Assembly (NCBI RefSeq): GCF_910592395.1
Contig: NC_088322.1
Location: 2,544,001 to 2,608,000 of the forward strand
Reading direction: 5' to 3'
Length of the DNA: 64,000 nucleotides
Origin: Lineus longissimus
Lineage: Eukaryota; Nemertea; Pilidiophora; Heteronemertea; Lineidae
Below the pieces are notes generated by a model. That model was not told the origin of the DNA and searched no databases. It was given only the letters and a program-made list of their open reading frames with translations. Below are positions 43,043 to 54,124 of the stretch, piece by piece; position 1 is the stretch's first letter; every line of letters starts with the position of its first letter. Position numbers and translations under genes: made by a program.

Positions 43043-44014
43043 ATGACTGAAAAACAGGGCCCAAAGCCCATTAACTGCGGGTTTTCAGGCATCTTCCCTG
43101 CATTGAGATGTGGCTTGATACGGAAGTATCCAGGCGAGGCTAGTTGTGTTGTTCTGAAGAAGTGTAAGAAGGATATACACAGACATCTTCTCGGACTGAA
43201 AGTTCCCCTTCTCAGACATGTGCAAGGTAGCATTGGCCCAAAGGCCGAATGGAAGCTGATCGCGCTGCGTGCAGGTTTGTTTGGTGATGTCGACCAGGAC
43301 TTGACAATCTGCCCTACCCACCGATATAAACTGGGCCTTGACTGGAAGCCATCCCGTAAATGCCAGCACCCCCTCCATTCGGTATCTTCGAAGCGTGCCA
43401 TGTAAAGACCGTGCCATTCCAGCGCTAGTCTCGAAGGAGATAAACCAGATTTGGAATGTTTTGCTGCCAATTGGATCAGGTAGGTTGGCTCCCATCTCTG
43501 ATTGTTTCTTTTCAACAATCAAACTTAGCGTGACTGATACTACATGCATGTAGGCCTAGGTCTCGGAGGCCTTTCCAGTTCTATGTATCGCATCAGTCTA
43601 GGCTAGGGTAGTTCTTGACATCTTGATCTTTTACATTGCAGCAATTTGTAAAGACTGCGATTCAGGCCACAAGGAGGCGGTGGAGGCGGAAAAAGTGCGG
43701 CATCAACAACAGCAGGTAGGCCTACCGTAAGGCTACTCCTAGTCCTAGCCTACCCAGTCATTGTTTTTCATAAGACGACATTATAGCATACCAGTGTATG
43801 ATATTCTCTCTGCTGTTTACTTTCAGCCAAGAAGATAAAGGGCCGCTTTCCACAAGATGAGTGGTTAACAACACAGCAGGTCTCAAGCTATTTCTCCCGG
43901 CTTGCTTGCCAACAGAAATGTGGTCATTTGAGCAGAGATAGAGTTGACAGCCATTCCGATGCCCAGCATCAACTTGCTGACAGCATGATGACAAGATCAA
44001 GCCTGCGAGCTCAG
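43043..44014 (+). pseudogene. Exons of an unrecognised Cys/His-rich gene
   Basis: Exon a (43043-43479) contains CGFSGIFPALRCGLIRKY, then ICPTHRYKLGLDW and KCQHPLH, a Cys/His arrangement that probably binds zinc. Its frame shifts once near 43390-43410 and ends at a GT donor. Exon b (43642-43715, after TTACATTGCAG) joins in frame and adds ICKDCDSGHKE. Exon c (43827-44014) would add DEWLTTQQVSSYFSRL, but its phase does not fit exon b without a further shift. I have seen this Cys/His pattern in uncharacterised, repeat-associated proteins of marine animals; no function is known. It is likely a decayed repeat-derived gene. Confidence 0.45.
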
Positions 44015-45785
44015 GTGATTGAACAGGTTGATTTGTAATGTAATGATACATAATGTACATGTATTACAGGACTTAGTGTGACTAGTATGTCTCCCTGTTT
44101 TAAAATAGAGGCCTATGAGGTTTTGTATTACTAAGGACTAGTATGTCTGTTTTGTTGTTCAGTATGTGCTTTGAATCAAAACTCAATGGCATATTACAGG
44201 ACTAAAGTTGAGTGGTCTATTACTAAGTGTGCATTTGCCTTGACCAGGATAACCAATCATCGGGGTTCACTGTGTAATGATCATAATAGTCTGAATATTA
44301 CTCTTAGTTCTACATATAATAAAAATCTGAGAAACACATGACTGCTTCTCTCTACTATTGACCTTGTTGTTAATTTCTTCCTTAATTCTAGCGGTATCCT
44401 CCTGGAGAACATGGCGGCATAATGAGAGGAATATGCGGTTATATTCACATGATGGTTGAGAGTACATGTGCAAAGGCCTGTTGATGGTAGGGGCCTACTG
44501 TAACTCATTCTCTAAGCCGTCCCAACAACCCAATAGAAGAGGTTCTCAGATGAACATTACCTTGCTATTTGTATTTTACTGTCATGAACAGCCTGGAATG
44601 GACTTGTGCAAGGAGCCAAGTACAAGCAACTCCCCCCTACAACCATGCAAATTATCCTCTCTGGGATGCATGGCTTAGAAAAGATGTTTCAATAGGTGTT
44701 CAGAGCCCTCCTGCTAAGTATTCAATATATTGAAGACTGCATTCCATGATTTAGGTGTAACCGGTGTAATAGGGAAAAGCAGTCCAGACGTGAAAAATCA
44801 TGTAAATCATGATGGTTATCGACGACTGTTATTCAAAGACTACACTAGCGCACGAAGTTTTGATTGCTGGTTTGAAAGATGGTGTAAGTGGCCATACATC
44901 CACAAAGTTTTATTACCCAAATCCCTGTGGCAGTTGAGATTTTCGCCTTTGAAGTTGCCGACACAAAGGCCCTGTTAAAGGTGGAAGGGCTATACTTTGG
45001 CCCCTATCTCCAGAATTTCAGGATATATATTATTGGTTTTCTGAAATTAAGCAGGCCATATGATGGGAAAGCTTGTTTCAAAGGGGCAATATTGCAGCAT
45101 TTGTCGTTTTTTGTTGAGGACCAATTGTAATAACCGATTGAAAATCCTTTGAAGATAACCTCGTCGACCCCGAAATTTACAAATTGTTAGTTTACTCGAT
45201 AAATAACAAATAGTTTTTTCTCATATCCTGCATTCTTTCATAAGTTGGTCAAGTGTACCTGTCCACCAAATTTCATTGAAATCGGTGAACCACCAGGTTA
45301 TCACTTTTTGCATGGTCTATCCATGCAATGACACTTAAAAGGACCGCCTTCTAAGGCCCCTTTAAAAAAAAGTAAGCATATTTGAGCAATTTTGATTGCA
45401 CTTTCTGAAAGTACATGTATGTATGTTTGTTAGGACAAAAAATAGCAAAATGAGTTATTTTTGTCATGTTACACTTTTTTCCACCTATTTCTGACATGCG
45501 ACCATATGTTGTCTCATGCTTGTAGCAAACTAACAAGACCAGATTTCATCTGAATGGCTCATTGCCATAATTTGTTTTTCATTTGCAATATGATTGATAC
45601 TTGTGGGCTTCTTCTATTCTGGATGATTGATCATTATTCATTCACTGTTTTCAGAGGGCCGTCATGAATGGAAGGACAATGAAACTCGAAAACTGATCAA
45701 CTTTGGCTCCAAAAGTTTATGTAAAATGTTTTTTGCCACTTACCAAGTCTAACATAACTATTTCATGAGTTCCATGGCGAAAGGC
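44015..45785. other. Region without a supported gene
   Basis: A possible small exon (about 44392-44459, after TTCTAG) might extend the gene upstream, but this is weak. Otherwise no coding signal was recognised. Confidence 0.4.
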
Positions 45786-47244
45786 CTATTCCAAATTGTC
45801 TGAATCAAATCCCTCGAATTCTGAATCGTCATCGTAGCCATCAAACGCCCGAATACGTTGACAATCGGTAATGTCATTGTCACTATCCATGCTCTCCTGA
45901 TCCTGGTCGGCTGCCTCGAACGCATGCACGCGGTCTTCATCCGTGACATTTTCATTCTCGTCGGGGTTCATGTCTCTCCACAGCCAGTCGTCCTCAACTC
46001 CGTCTAGTGCATTTGATATGCCCGTCTTCAAAAAGGACTTCGAACGATTCCGGCGTCAACTTTATCCCATGCCCGACTCACCCAAGCACAAATGATTCCT
46101 GGCGATGCTGCCCGCATTTTCCCCGTTGCCGTGAACGTGTGGTCATCATCACTCTGCATCCAAGACTCCCATTCGTATCGAAGTGCATCTTTGAAAGGTT
46201 TAGTGAGACTAACATCAATCGGCTGAAGGAGTTTGGTACACCCCCTGGAATGACTGCACAGTGTGTGTTACGCCGTTCACGAAGGTTTTGCTTTGCCGAA
46301 TCAACAAGGTGTGCCCGCATGCTGTCAAACACAAGCAAACTCAAGCCATTTCTTATTCCACCGGGCCTCCTGCGCCAGATTTCCGATATCCACACATTCA
46401 TCATGTTCTCATCCATCCACCCTTTAGCTTGTACTTGCACACTCACTGTGACCGGAAAATTATCCCTGGGCATAGTTTTACGCTTGAATATAATCATCGG
46501 CTTCAATTTAGTGCCATCTGCCATGCAGGCAAGAACAACAGTAAAGTGAGTTTTCTCATGACCGGTGGTTTTCACAGCAATAGTTTTATCGCCTTTTTTG
46601 TGCACAGTATGATTCATTGGAATGTCAAATGTGCAAGGGGTTTCATCTATGTTCCCAATGCAAGAGATCAAGTATCCGTGCTGCCTACGCATCCGTATAA
46701 CAAATCGATGAAAACTGATAACTTTAACGTCAAGGTCAGCTGGAAGGGCTTGCGCAAGTGTTGTTCTGGTCCGAATGACAAGGTCATGCCGTTTCATAAA
46801 ACGGTAGCACCAACCCTCACTGCCGATGAATTCATCCCTTATACCCTCATATGCTTCATCATGCCTAACAACAGTTAGTGCTTTTTGACGGATCATGATA
46901 GTATTCACCGAGCGTCCAGAATCTCGTAAATCCGTAACCCACCCGACAAGTTCTCGTTCCAATTCTGGCCAGAGGGCATCCTTCCCGCGCCTTGCTCGTT
47001 TTTTTCTCGGCATTTCTTTGATGGTGTCCTGATTCCTGCGCCAATCACGCACCAGTTTCTCACTTACTGCATACTGCTGACCAGCGTTCGATTCCCGCCA
47101 TTCTCCTCTGCATACTTGACCACTTCTAGCTTGAATTTCCCGGTATAACTGAATCTTTTCGGCATTTTTGCTACTGTAAACCACTCGACCATACGTGTGT
47201 GCAATACAATACAAGTGTGACCTTGATCTCTCGCGTGCTATCAT
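45786..47244 (-). pseudogene. Tigger/pogo-type (DDE_1, CENP-B-like) transposase, two frameshifts
   Basis: The main frame (47244-46078) has a CENP-B-type DNA-binding N-terminus (VSEKLVRDWRR; SEGWCYRFMKRH) and the DDE_1 catalytic core with GNIDETPCTFD (first Asp) and LLVFDSMRAH (second Asp). Near a C5 run (46241-46245) the frame shifts, and the third acid (LLQPIDVSL) is read in the next frame. A second shift near 46030 leads into the C-terminal segment 46031-45786, with KTGISNALDG and a very acidic tail. The order and spacing match the family closely, so one ancestral gene with two indels is the best reading. The copy is inactive. Confidence 0.8.
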
Positions 47245-47322
47245 TTGGCGCGCTGTGATTGCTACGTGGGGCTCCCGATGGGGGATTTTTGGGTTGCGTC
47301 ATTTCGCCGTTCACGGGCCTTT

Positions 47323-47407
47323 GGTGTATAAGTCGCACTTCCGTATATAGGTCGCACCCCCCACTTCGGCAGAATTTTTCAATGTAAAAAGGTGCGACTT
47401 ATACACC
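47323..47407. repeat. Short inverted repeat, probable Tigger terminal motif
   Basis: GGTGTATAAGTCGCAC (47323-47338) and its inverted copy GTGCGACTTATACACC (47392-47407) flank a 53-bp spacer. It lies 80 bp upstream of the Tigger-type ORF, so it may be part of that element's 5' end; the matching 3' end was not found. Confidence 0.55.
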
Positions 47408-47436
47408 ATCAAATACGGTAGTACATGATCATAGTC

Positions 47437-49747
47437 ATGGCGACCGTTGAGTTTTGGACAGAGGATCGGGACAATCAACTGTTGAACTGTGGCGAGAAAA
47501 CCCGTGCCTGTTCGATATAACTTGTAGAGAATACGTCAATGGTTCAAAGAAAGCCAATGTCTATGCTGATATTGCAGTGAAAGTTAATTCCACTGGTAAG
47601 AGACACGTGTTTCAGGATTCTGTATATCCACTATGGGCTATGTATACAGAATACAGAATAGGGGCCTAGGCCTAGTGCATGTCATCATGTATTGGGAAGC
47701 TCCTGTGGGTGGTGATGGGCGCGTATCACCGTTGCTACCTTTGCTGCCTTTGCATCGCGTTGTCCGATGATGTAGCCTACCTACACGCTATAATTCGAGG
47801 AAACTTGTGACCCGCTCCGGCTAAAGGAGACGCATGTCGCGAAGATGGAAAGGGTTAATGGCCTTGCAACAGAATGGCTGAAATGAACAACTTCGTGGAC
47901 TTACAATAGGAATGGTCCATAATGACAATAGTTGAATAACTGATTGCCAGTGTTGATCATTCGCGATATGCGTCTCCTTTAGCCGGAGCGGGTCACACTT
48001 TATTTATTGTTGATATAACATTTTTTATAACATACACTGAGTAGTAGGCCCTTGTACACGATATATATATACATTATTGCAATGTTTTTTTGCATTCGCA
48101 GTCGAAGAGATAAAGAAGAGGTTGACGTCACTTAGGACGCAATATACACGTCTAAAGAAACCTGCAGCAAGTGGTAGTGCAACCAAACAGAAAACTAAAC
48201 GACAGGAATGGCTTGTGCGTCACCTTGACTTTCTTTCGATGCACATAAAGAACCGGGCAACGGTGTCCAACTTAATTTTACCGGTAAGTACGCATCTATA
48301 CTGACATTCTGTCTTTAGGCCCGGCCTACTTCTTCTGTCATATATATACAAAAAGCAACATGTTCAGAGATGTTTACAGCATGTCCAGACATTTCATTAT
48401 CTGACATATATACATAACAGCCGATTTCACAGTAATGCCGGATATGCTCACTTCTTCTGTATCCTACTCAACTGCCAGGAAACTGATCCAATCACAGAGT
48501 TGACGTACATCTTCATGTACTCTCGACGTTCCTTCGCCCTTAATGTTGGATTCTTGTTTGTCGGAATTGAGGCTTGCTTCAGTATTTCATCTTCTCGCCA
48601 AGCGCCATCAGTTATTTCATGAGTGATGGGGTCTTCTTTGTCAAGTAGCCCTTCACAATATTTACCTGGAGCCGATTCGCGGAGGTAATTGTGAAGCGCG
48701 CAGGCTGCCAGTACTACTTTCTCCACTCTTTTGGGTGGTTGACAGATGCTCTTTCTGAATACACGGAACCTGTTTGCCAAAATGCCGAAGGCATTCTCTA
48801 CCACTCTTCTTGCTCTGGATAACCTGTAGTTGAAAATTCGCTTGTCGAGTTCAAAACTTTGGTGTGGATATGGCTTCAACAGGTCTTCCCTTAACGGAAA
48901 CGCGTCATCAGCTACAATCGTGTAACTGACGCTTCTTTTGTCACCTGGTAGTGGTCTGGGTGGTGGTACATTGGCTATCTTCTTCTTCAATGATGCATCA
49001 AGTGAGCATCCTGCAAAAACACCTCCATCAGATATCCTGCCATTGCAGCCTACATCGCAGTACAGAAATATGTAGTCGGAATCCACCAGGGCCATTAGGA
49101 CGATACTGAAGGTGTGTTTGTAGTTAAAAAATCATGATCCTGAGTTGTTCGGTGTAATTATATTGACATGCTTCCCATTCAATGCCCCAATGCAGTTTGG
49201 AAAGTTCCATTTTTCTGCAAATCCGTCCGCTACTTCTTTCCATTCTTCCTCCGTACTCGGACACTGAAAATGAAATTTAGTGAAATTAAAGTAAGAATCA
49301 ATGGCATAAACTTGACCCCAAAAAATGACATAATTAACCTTTTTAATTTTTAAGAATGACGATGAAGAACTGGTTGATGAGGATGACCACATTACTGAAG
49401 TGGCAGACAACCAATCAGCATCAGGGAGTCGACCAACATCCGCTGCCAGTATTGATATCGACTCTGCAGGCGAAATGGATGAGAAAACAGCCAAATTGGG
49501 GAGGTCCCAAAAGGCAGCATCAGCGAAACGAAGGAAGATGAAGGAAAAAATGGTCAAAGAAGTTGAAGACGAAGAGTTGCACATTCTTCAATCACTGGCA
49601 GAAAGTTGTTCTTCAAAGGATGCTGATTGTGACCCTGATGGTCTTGATAGCTTTGGCAGGCACGTCGTCATGCAGCTGAGAAAGATAGGGCAACGTGATG
49701 AACGTGCTCTATGTATCGCTCAGAATCAAATTCAGCCCTCCTCCTAA
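47437..49747 (+). pseudogene. MADF-BESS gene, three exons, one frameshift in exon 1
   Basis: Exon 1 (47437-47595) starts MATVEFWTEDRDNQLL, then shifts frame around 47483-47495 into LWRENPCLFDITCREY and NVYADIAVKV, the first half of a MADF domain. Exon 2 (48102-48283) continues EEIKKRLTSLRTQYTRLKK and QEWLVRHLDFL, completing the domain. Exon 3 (49355-49747) holds an acidic/Ser-rich linker and a C-terminal BESS motif (FGRHVVMQLRKI). All splice sites are GT-AG and phases agree. MADF-BESS proteins bind DNA and partner proteins; in Harbinger elements a Myb/MADF-like protein helps the transposase. The antisense transposase in intron 2 hints at that pairing. The frameshift makes this copy doubtful as a functional gene. 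Confidence 0.7.
48448..49263 (-). pseudogene. Harbinger-type DDE transposase (catalytic Asp lost), antisense in MADF-BESS intron 2
   Basis: The minus-strand frame runs from a TTTTCAG acceptor (49264-49265) to 48448. It contains CIGALNGKHV, where the first catalytic Asp of the family is replaced by Asn. It then has IVADDAFPLRE (second Asp) and RRVVENAFGIL (Glu) with LANRFRVF. One in-frame TGA at 49132-49134 precedes a downstream ATG. The N-terminal helix-turn-helix part is missing. It is a DDE_Tnp_4 member and certainly inactive. Confidence 0.8.
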
Positions 49748-52235
49748 TCCAATCCAAATCCAATCTAATCCCCATTTTCAGCAGCGAGGAGCCCAATTGG
49801 ACAACGCTTGGGATGATAATTCAACCTTCGGTAGACCGCAAGTTCAACAACCGCCTCAACAACCCCATCAACAAAGGATGGTCACGCCTAATTTCAATGA
49901 AGCAGTTGCCCGTTCCAGTTTCCCACCAATGTGAACAGCAACCGTGCTTCACTGTAATTACTACCGTTTCTACATGTATAATTTTTCTATCGTAGATTGT
50001 GGCGGCAATTTTCAGAACTGATTCTTTTTTAAAGATAACGTTCGTTGCTTTTGGTATTCGAAGGTGTGGTTGAAATTTACTTTTGTTTGTTATTATTTAT
50101 TTGTTATTATTTTATTTGAAATTTAATTTTGTTTGTTATTATTTATTTGTTATTATTTTATTTCAGGATAGGCTGAATATACATGTAGGCATATACATAG
50201 CTTACCATCAGATAACGACCCTTTAGGACATGGAATATGACATCACATGTTTCTTGTATTATTGGCTCACTGTCTGTAGTGACCAGTTAAAGTTGCATGG
50301 GTTTTTTTAACCTCATTTTGCGATAACCTCGTTTGTCCATAAGGGCTGACCGATTCGGGCGCAATCGGCATCATTGGCTGTGTTTGGCATCATAGGTGTG
50401 TCTCGTGAAGTGATTTCGGACAACAAACCATCGTATATATCTGTTTTTTTCGTTTTTCCATGTAATTTTGCCACGCCCCTTTTCCAGGGTGTTATTCATA
50501 TTGATTTATTATGGTCATATGTACGTACATTCGTACAAGGGGACGAGCTTACTATGTTCCAACAAATCGAGTAGATTCGCAAAATGTTGATTTTTTGGAA
50601 GCGTGTGAGTAGTGCAAATCGGCCACAAACAATTTATTCCATTTGATTCCATTTGATTCCATCGACAAATATTTAAAGAAAAGAACGAATATCGTGCCAG
50701 TTCGATAGTTTCAGGTTTGATTAGTAAGGTTTGATCCGGGGGTGTGATAATGATATGCTACATTAGCCGATAATCAACCTGGGATCGATGAAGTATTGCA
50801 GGTGTATGTTTGTATGCAACTAAGCTTATGGTGAGCATTCGGAACGAGGTAATCACGCTTCTTCATTACACCCCGTCATCCATTAATGTTTACATCGTTC
50901 ACTGCTTGCTTTCCGTACAAAATCAGTAAGTTTTCAGATGTCGAGGTGATGGAAATACTCATCGAAGTGTCAATTAAGGGTGACACTGACTGACAGAGTT
51001 GCACCTGCAGCCTGATGCGGATGGCCGGTGAATTCTGAAGTCAACGTATACGTTTAGGCCTACAGGTATCATGACGACATGGACATGGTCAAGCAATAAG
51101 CGCAAGGCTATTGGCCTAGCCATAGTCGAATCGCTAACAGTCACACACCTGCTCACACTGACCCTGTAATGTATTGTAACCAGGCAGGTCAATGAACAAT
51201 TCATTATTCATATAATTATGCAGTTGCTGTTTGCATGAGAGGTAGCCTAGGCCTAGGGGTAGGCGAGTTTGTAGCAAAGAAGCCAGAGCGGCAGAGGCAC
51301 CGCCAGCTTTTCACACCCGGTCGGCGGCCGTGGGTCTTACTATAGCAAACTCGGAAAAAGTCCAAATAAAGTAAGTAATACTCGGCCAGTGCATCTCATC
51401 ACCCCTGCCAAGTGTCAACGTCATCCTAAACTCGCTAAAAAGTATACAGCAGACTATACTCCTAACGCCTACTGCACCAGAGCAAATAGCATGGCATAAA
51501 CGACCACTTCAATCATCATGCTAAGCATTGCTAATACTAGGCCTAGAACATGTAGAAGATTATGAACAGGCTGTAGGAAAAACCCGGAGGAAAGGCTGGC
51601 GGTATGTTTCTTCTGGATTAGGCCTACCCACAAGTATGTCTGTGAATAATTTAACAATCTGTAATGAAAAAGGTGAATTCACTGATGACGGCTCATCCAA
51701 GGTAAACCATGTGTCTTGCTTACATGATTTGTAGAATTGAGCGAACAGTAAGAGTTAGACAAAAATATATGGATAGACTGCTGCACTATGGGAATCCACT
51801 CCATTGAGCATGTAACATGGGAATATCATATAATTTCATTTTCCTTTACTAGATTGCATTCCATCATGCCAACACAACCAAGGAAGAAAATTAAAGGAAG
51901 CCACACGCAATCTGTGGCTGTGTTAAGGTAATCACAATGTTCCATGTAAACAGTGGTAGGACTGTTATATTATAATCTATTGTTGATCTATTGTTGAACA
52001 TTTCTAACCTTGAGATACTAGTATCATCAAGAGGACAATTAATACATTCACATCAGATATATTCATCGGTCTTTGATGACTTGATTTAGGTGAGAATGTT
52101 TGAACTGTAGCCCAAATTAATATGTGCATCCTCATTTCGATTTGGACCCTAACACAAAGATTGTAAAATGGATGTGCTATTCAAACTACACTATGATTAT
52201 TACATTGATAGTAATTGTTACTCTTCATTTGTAGC
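49748..52235. other. Non-coding region with AT-rich tandem duplication
   Basis: No gene supported. TTTGTTATTATTTATTTG is tandemly repeated around 50085-50165. Palindromic TAGGCCTAGG-type words occur near 51245-51260. Confidence 0.5.
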
Positions 52236-53348
52236 AACGTCGACTCTGCTAAGCTTCTGATCTCACAACTTGAGGACAAGCTTGGTATCAGGGGGACAGC
52301 CTTGGAGTGGTTTAAATCCTACCTCAGCTCGAGAACTCAGTCGGTGCTCGTTCAAGGGCAAAAGTCTGACAAAATGCCTCTCCTCTCTGGGGTGCCACAG
52401 GGCTCCGTGCTTGGCCCTATACTCTTCTCTATATACATCAAACCCCTTGCGGCAATCATTGAAAATCATGACATGTGTCGTCATGGCTTCGCGGACGACA
52501 TACAATTATATGATACGTTCGATGTCACACCAGAAGGGCTCCGCCTTGCCATTAAAAAGGCTGAATCATGTGTAGCAGATGTTCGGGAGTGGCTTGGCCC
52601 CAATCACTTGAAGGGCAATGATGATAAAACTGAATTCCTCATCATTGCGTCGAAGAGAAAGCTGTCAAGACTTGAGCCACTTCCTTCAATCCAGATCGGA
52701 TCATCCTCTGTTACTCCCTCATCTCAGGTTCGAAATCTTGGTGCTGTTTTTGATGCAAACATGTCTATGTCACAACAGGTGTCCCAAGTGGTGAGGGGGG
52801 TTTACTATCAGATCCATAGAATAGCAAAGATCAGACGATACCTGGACAATACCACCTGTGCCAGAGTAATAAATGCGCTAATAACATCTCGCCTGGATTT
52901 CCAAAACGGTCTTTTGCTCGGATTACCGGGCTGTGAAATCCAGCGCCTTCAAAAAGCACAAAATGCTAGTGCTCGCCTCTTAACCAGGTCCAAAAAGAGA
53001 GAGCACATAACCCCTATTTTAAAATCTCTTCATTGGTTGCCGGTGACATCACGTATCGACTACAAAGTTCTTCTCACAACCCACAAGGTCATCCATCATG
53101 AGGAGAGCCCACAGTATATGAAGGAACTTCTCAGTCTCCGTGCGCCCGGCCGCAGACTTCGGTCCTCGGATGACCCTTGGCTCCTTGCCATCCCACGTTC
53201 AAATGGGGTCTTCGGGGATCGATCTCTGTGTGTCCGGGCCGCGGGGCTGTGGAACGCCCTTCCAAGCTGGTTACGTGATGTCACTGTGCTAAACACTTTT
53301 AAGAGTAAACTCAAAACTCATCTTTTTATCCTAACATATTCAGAGTAG
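52236..53348 (+). CDS. Reverse transcriptase C-terminal part, L2/CR1-like
   Basis: About 370 codons. It holds LGIRGTALEWFKSYLSSRTQ, the GVPQGSVLGPILFS box and the catalytic box as GFADDIQLY (FADD form), then thumb and C-terminal regions (ITSRLDFQNGLLLGLP; HWLPVTSRIDYKVLLTTHKV; SLCVRAAGLWNALPSWLR) typical of CR1/L2-group ORF2. The endonuclease and the RT fingers are missing through 5' truncation. No stop interrupts the frame, suggesting recent insertion. Confidence 0.88.
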   Translation, partial: NVDSAKLLISQLEDKLGIRGTALEWFKSYLSSRTQSVLVQGQKSDKMPLLSGVPQGSVLGPILFSIYIKPLAAIIENHDMCRHGFADDIQLYDTFDVTPEGLRLAIKKAESCVADVREWLGPNHLKGNDDKTEFLIIASKRKLSRLEPLPSIQIGSSSVTPSSQVRNLGAVFDANMSMSQQVSQVVRGVYYQIHRIAKIRRYLDNTTCARVINALITSRLDFQNGLLLGLPGCEIQRLQKAQNASARLLTRSKKREHITPILKSLHWLPVTSRIDYKVLLTTHKVIHHEESPQYMKELLSLRAPGRRLRSSDDPWLLAIPRSNGVFGDRSLCVRAAGLWNALPSWLRDVTVLNTFKSKLKTHLFILTYSE

Positions 53349-53526
53349 GCCATACATGTTTTAAATATATATATTTTCCGGATGTTTTTAAACTGTTTTT
53401 TATCCTCATGAAATCACCACTTTTAATGTACTCATTTAATATTATGTACAGTGCTTAGAAAATGTATGCACCATTATTTTAGCACTTTAAATCAAATAAA
53501 TTATTATTATTATTATTATTATTATT
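52236..53526 (+). mobile_element. 5'-truncated L2/CR1-like non-LTR retrotransposon
   Basis: The element has the C-terminal two thirds of an RT ORF followed by a 3' end with an ATT microsatellite (about 53503-53526), typical of the CR1/L2 group. The start is truncated near 52236, at a position that by chance or design follows a CAG-like sequence. No target duplication identified. Confidence 0.75.
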
Positions 53527-54124
53527 AGTCTGAAGGTGATGAAAGCCATTGTGAACTCGCTCACAAAACCACTACTTCTGGGTGAGTGATATAAATACAT
53601 GTATACTTGTATATAACTAGAACATGGCCAGCCTAGCAGTCACTTGGCTTACTTCATAATATTTTTTTATGTCATCAGTGCGCCTTCCATTTCTAGCCAC
53701 TAAGACTACTTAGACTGCTTGGCTATGTTAACATGGCCTGGTAATCCTCATTCACAGCTTTGCAGTTCAGTTTTGCAGTTGCAAGTGTATTGGTACGGCT
53801 TAAATCCTGACAAGAGTCTCCAGAAGAATGAGGCTGGGCTGATTTGCGAACAAGAGGGTCGACATCATTTGCCCCGCAAGATGGTGGCCATGAGGTCATC
53901 TGCATTGCATGGAAGATGTTCGAACCTTCTACGGAATCCAGATTTCATAACCCAAAAGGCAATCAACAACGACGAGCAGTGTATTTAAAGCAAGATGGTA
54001 GCAATATTTTCCATGCTATAGATTTTGACAGATCAAGCTACTTAAAGCAAAAACTTTCGAGCAGTCCAAAGAAAAATGCACTTTTTAACTCCTTGATGAT
54101 CAACTGAAAGCTTCAGAGCGCAGA
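53349..54124. other. LINE 3' end and probable upstream part of the Helitron frame
   Basis: The LINE tail ends at 53526. From about 53890 a charged frame (ending FNSLM near 54100) appears to continue into the Helitron ORF after a shift near 54095, so the Helitron gene may start upstream of 54125. No promoter or 5' terminus recognised. Confidence 0.4.

Noticed and set aside
46007-46878. Plus-strand frames of 180 and 205 codons opposite the Tigger transposase
   Set aside because: The minus-strand product is a clear transposase; these are antisense shadows.
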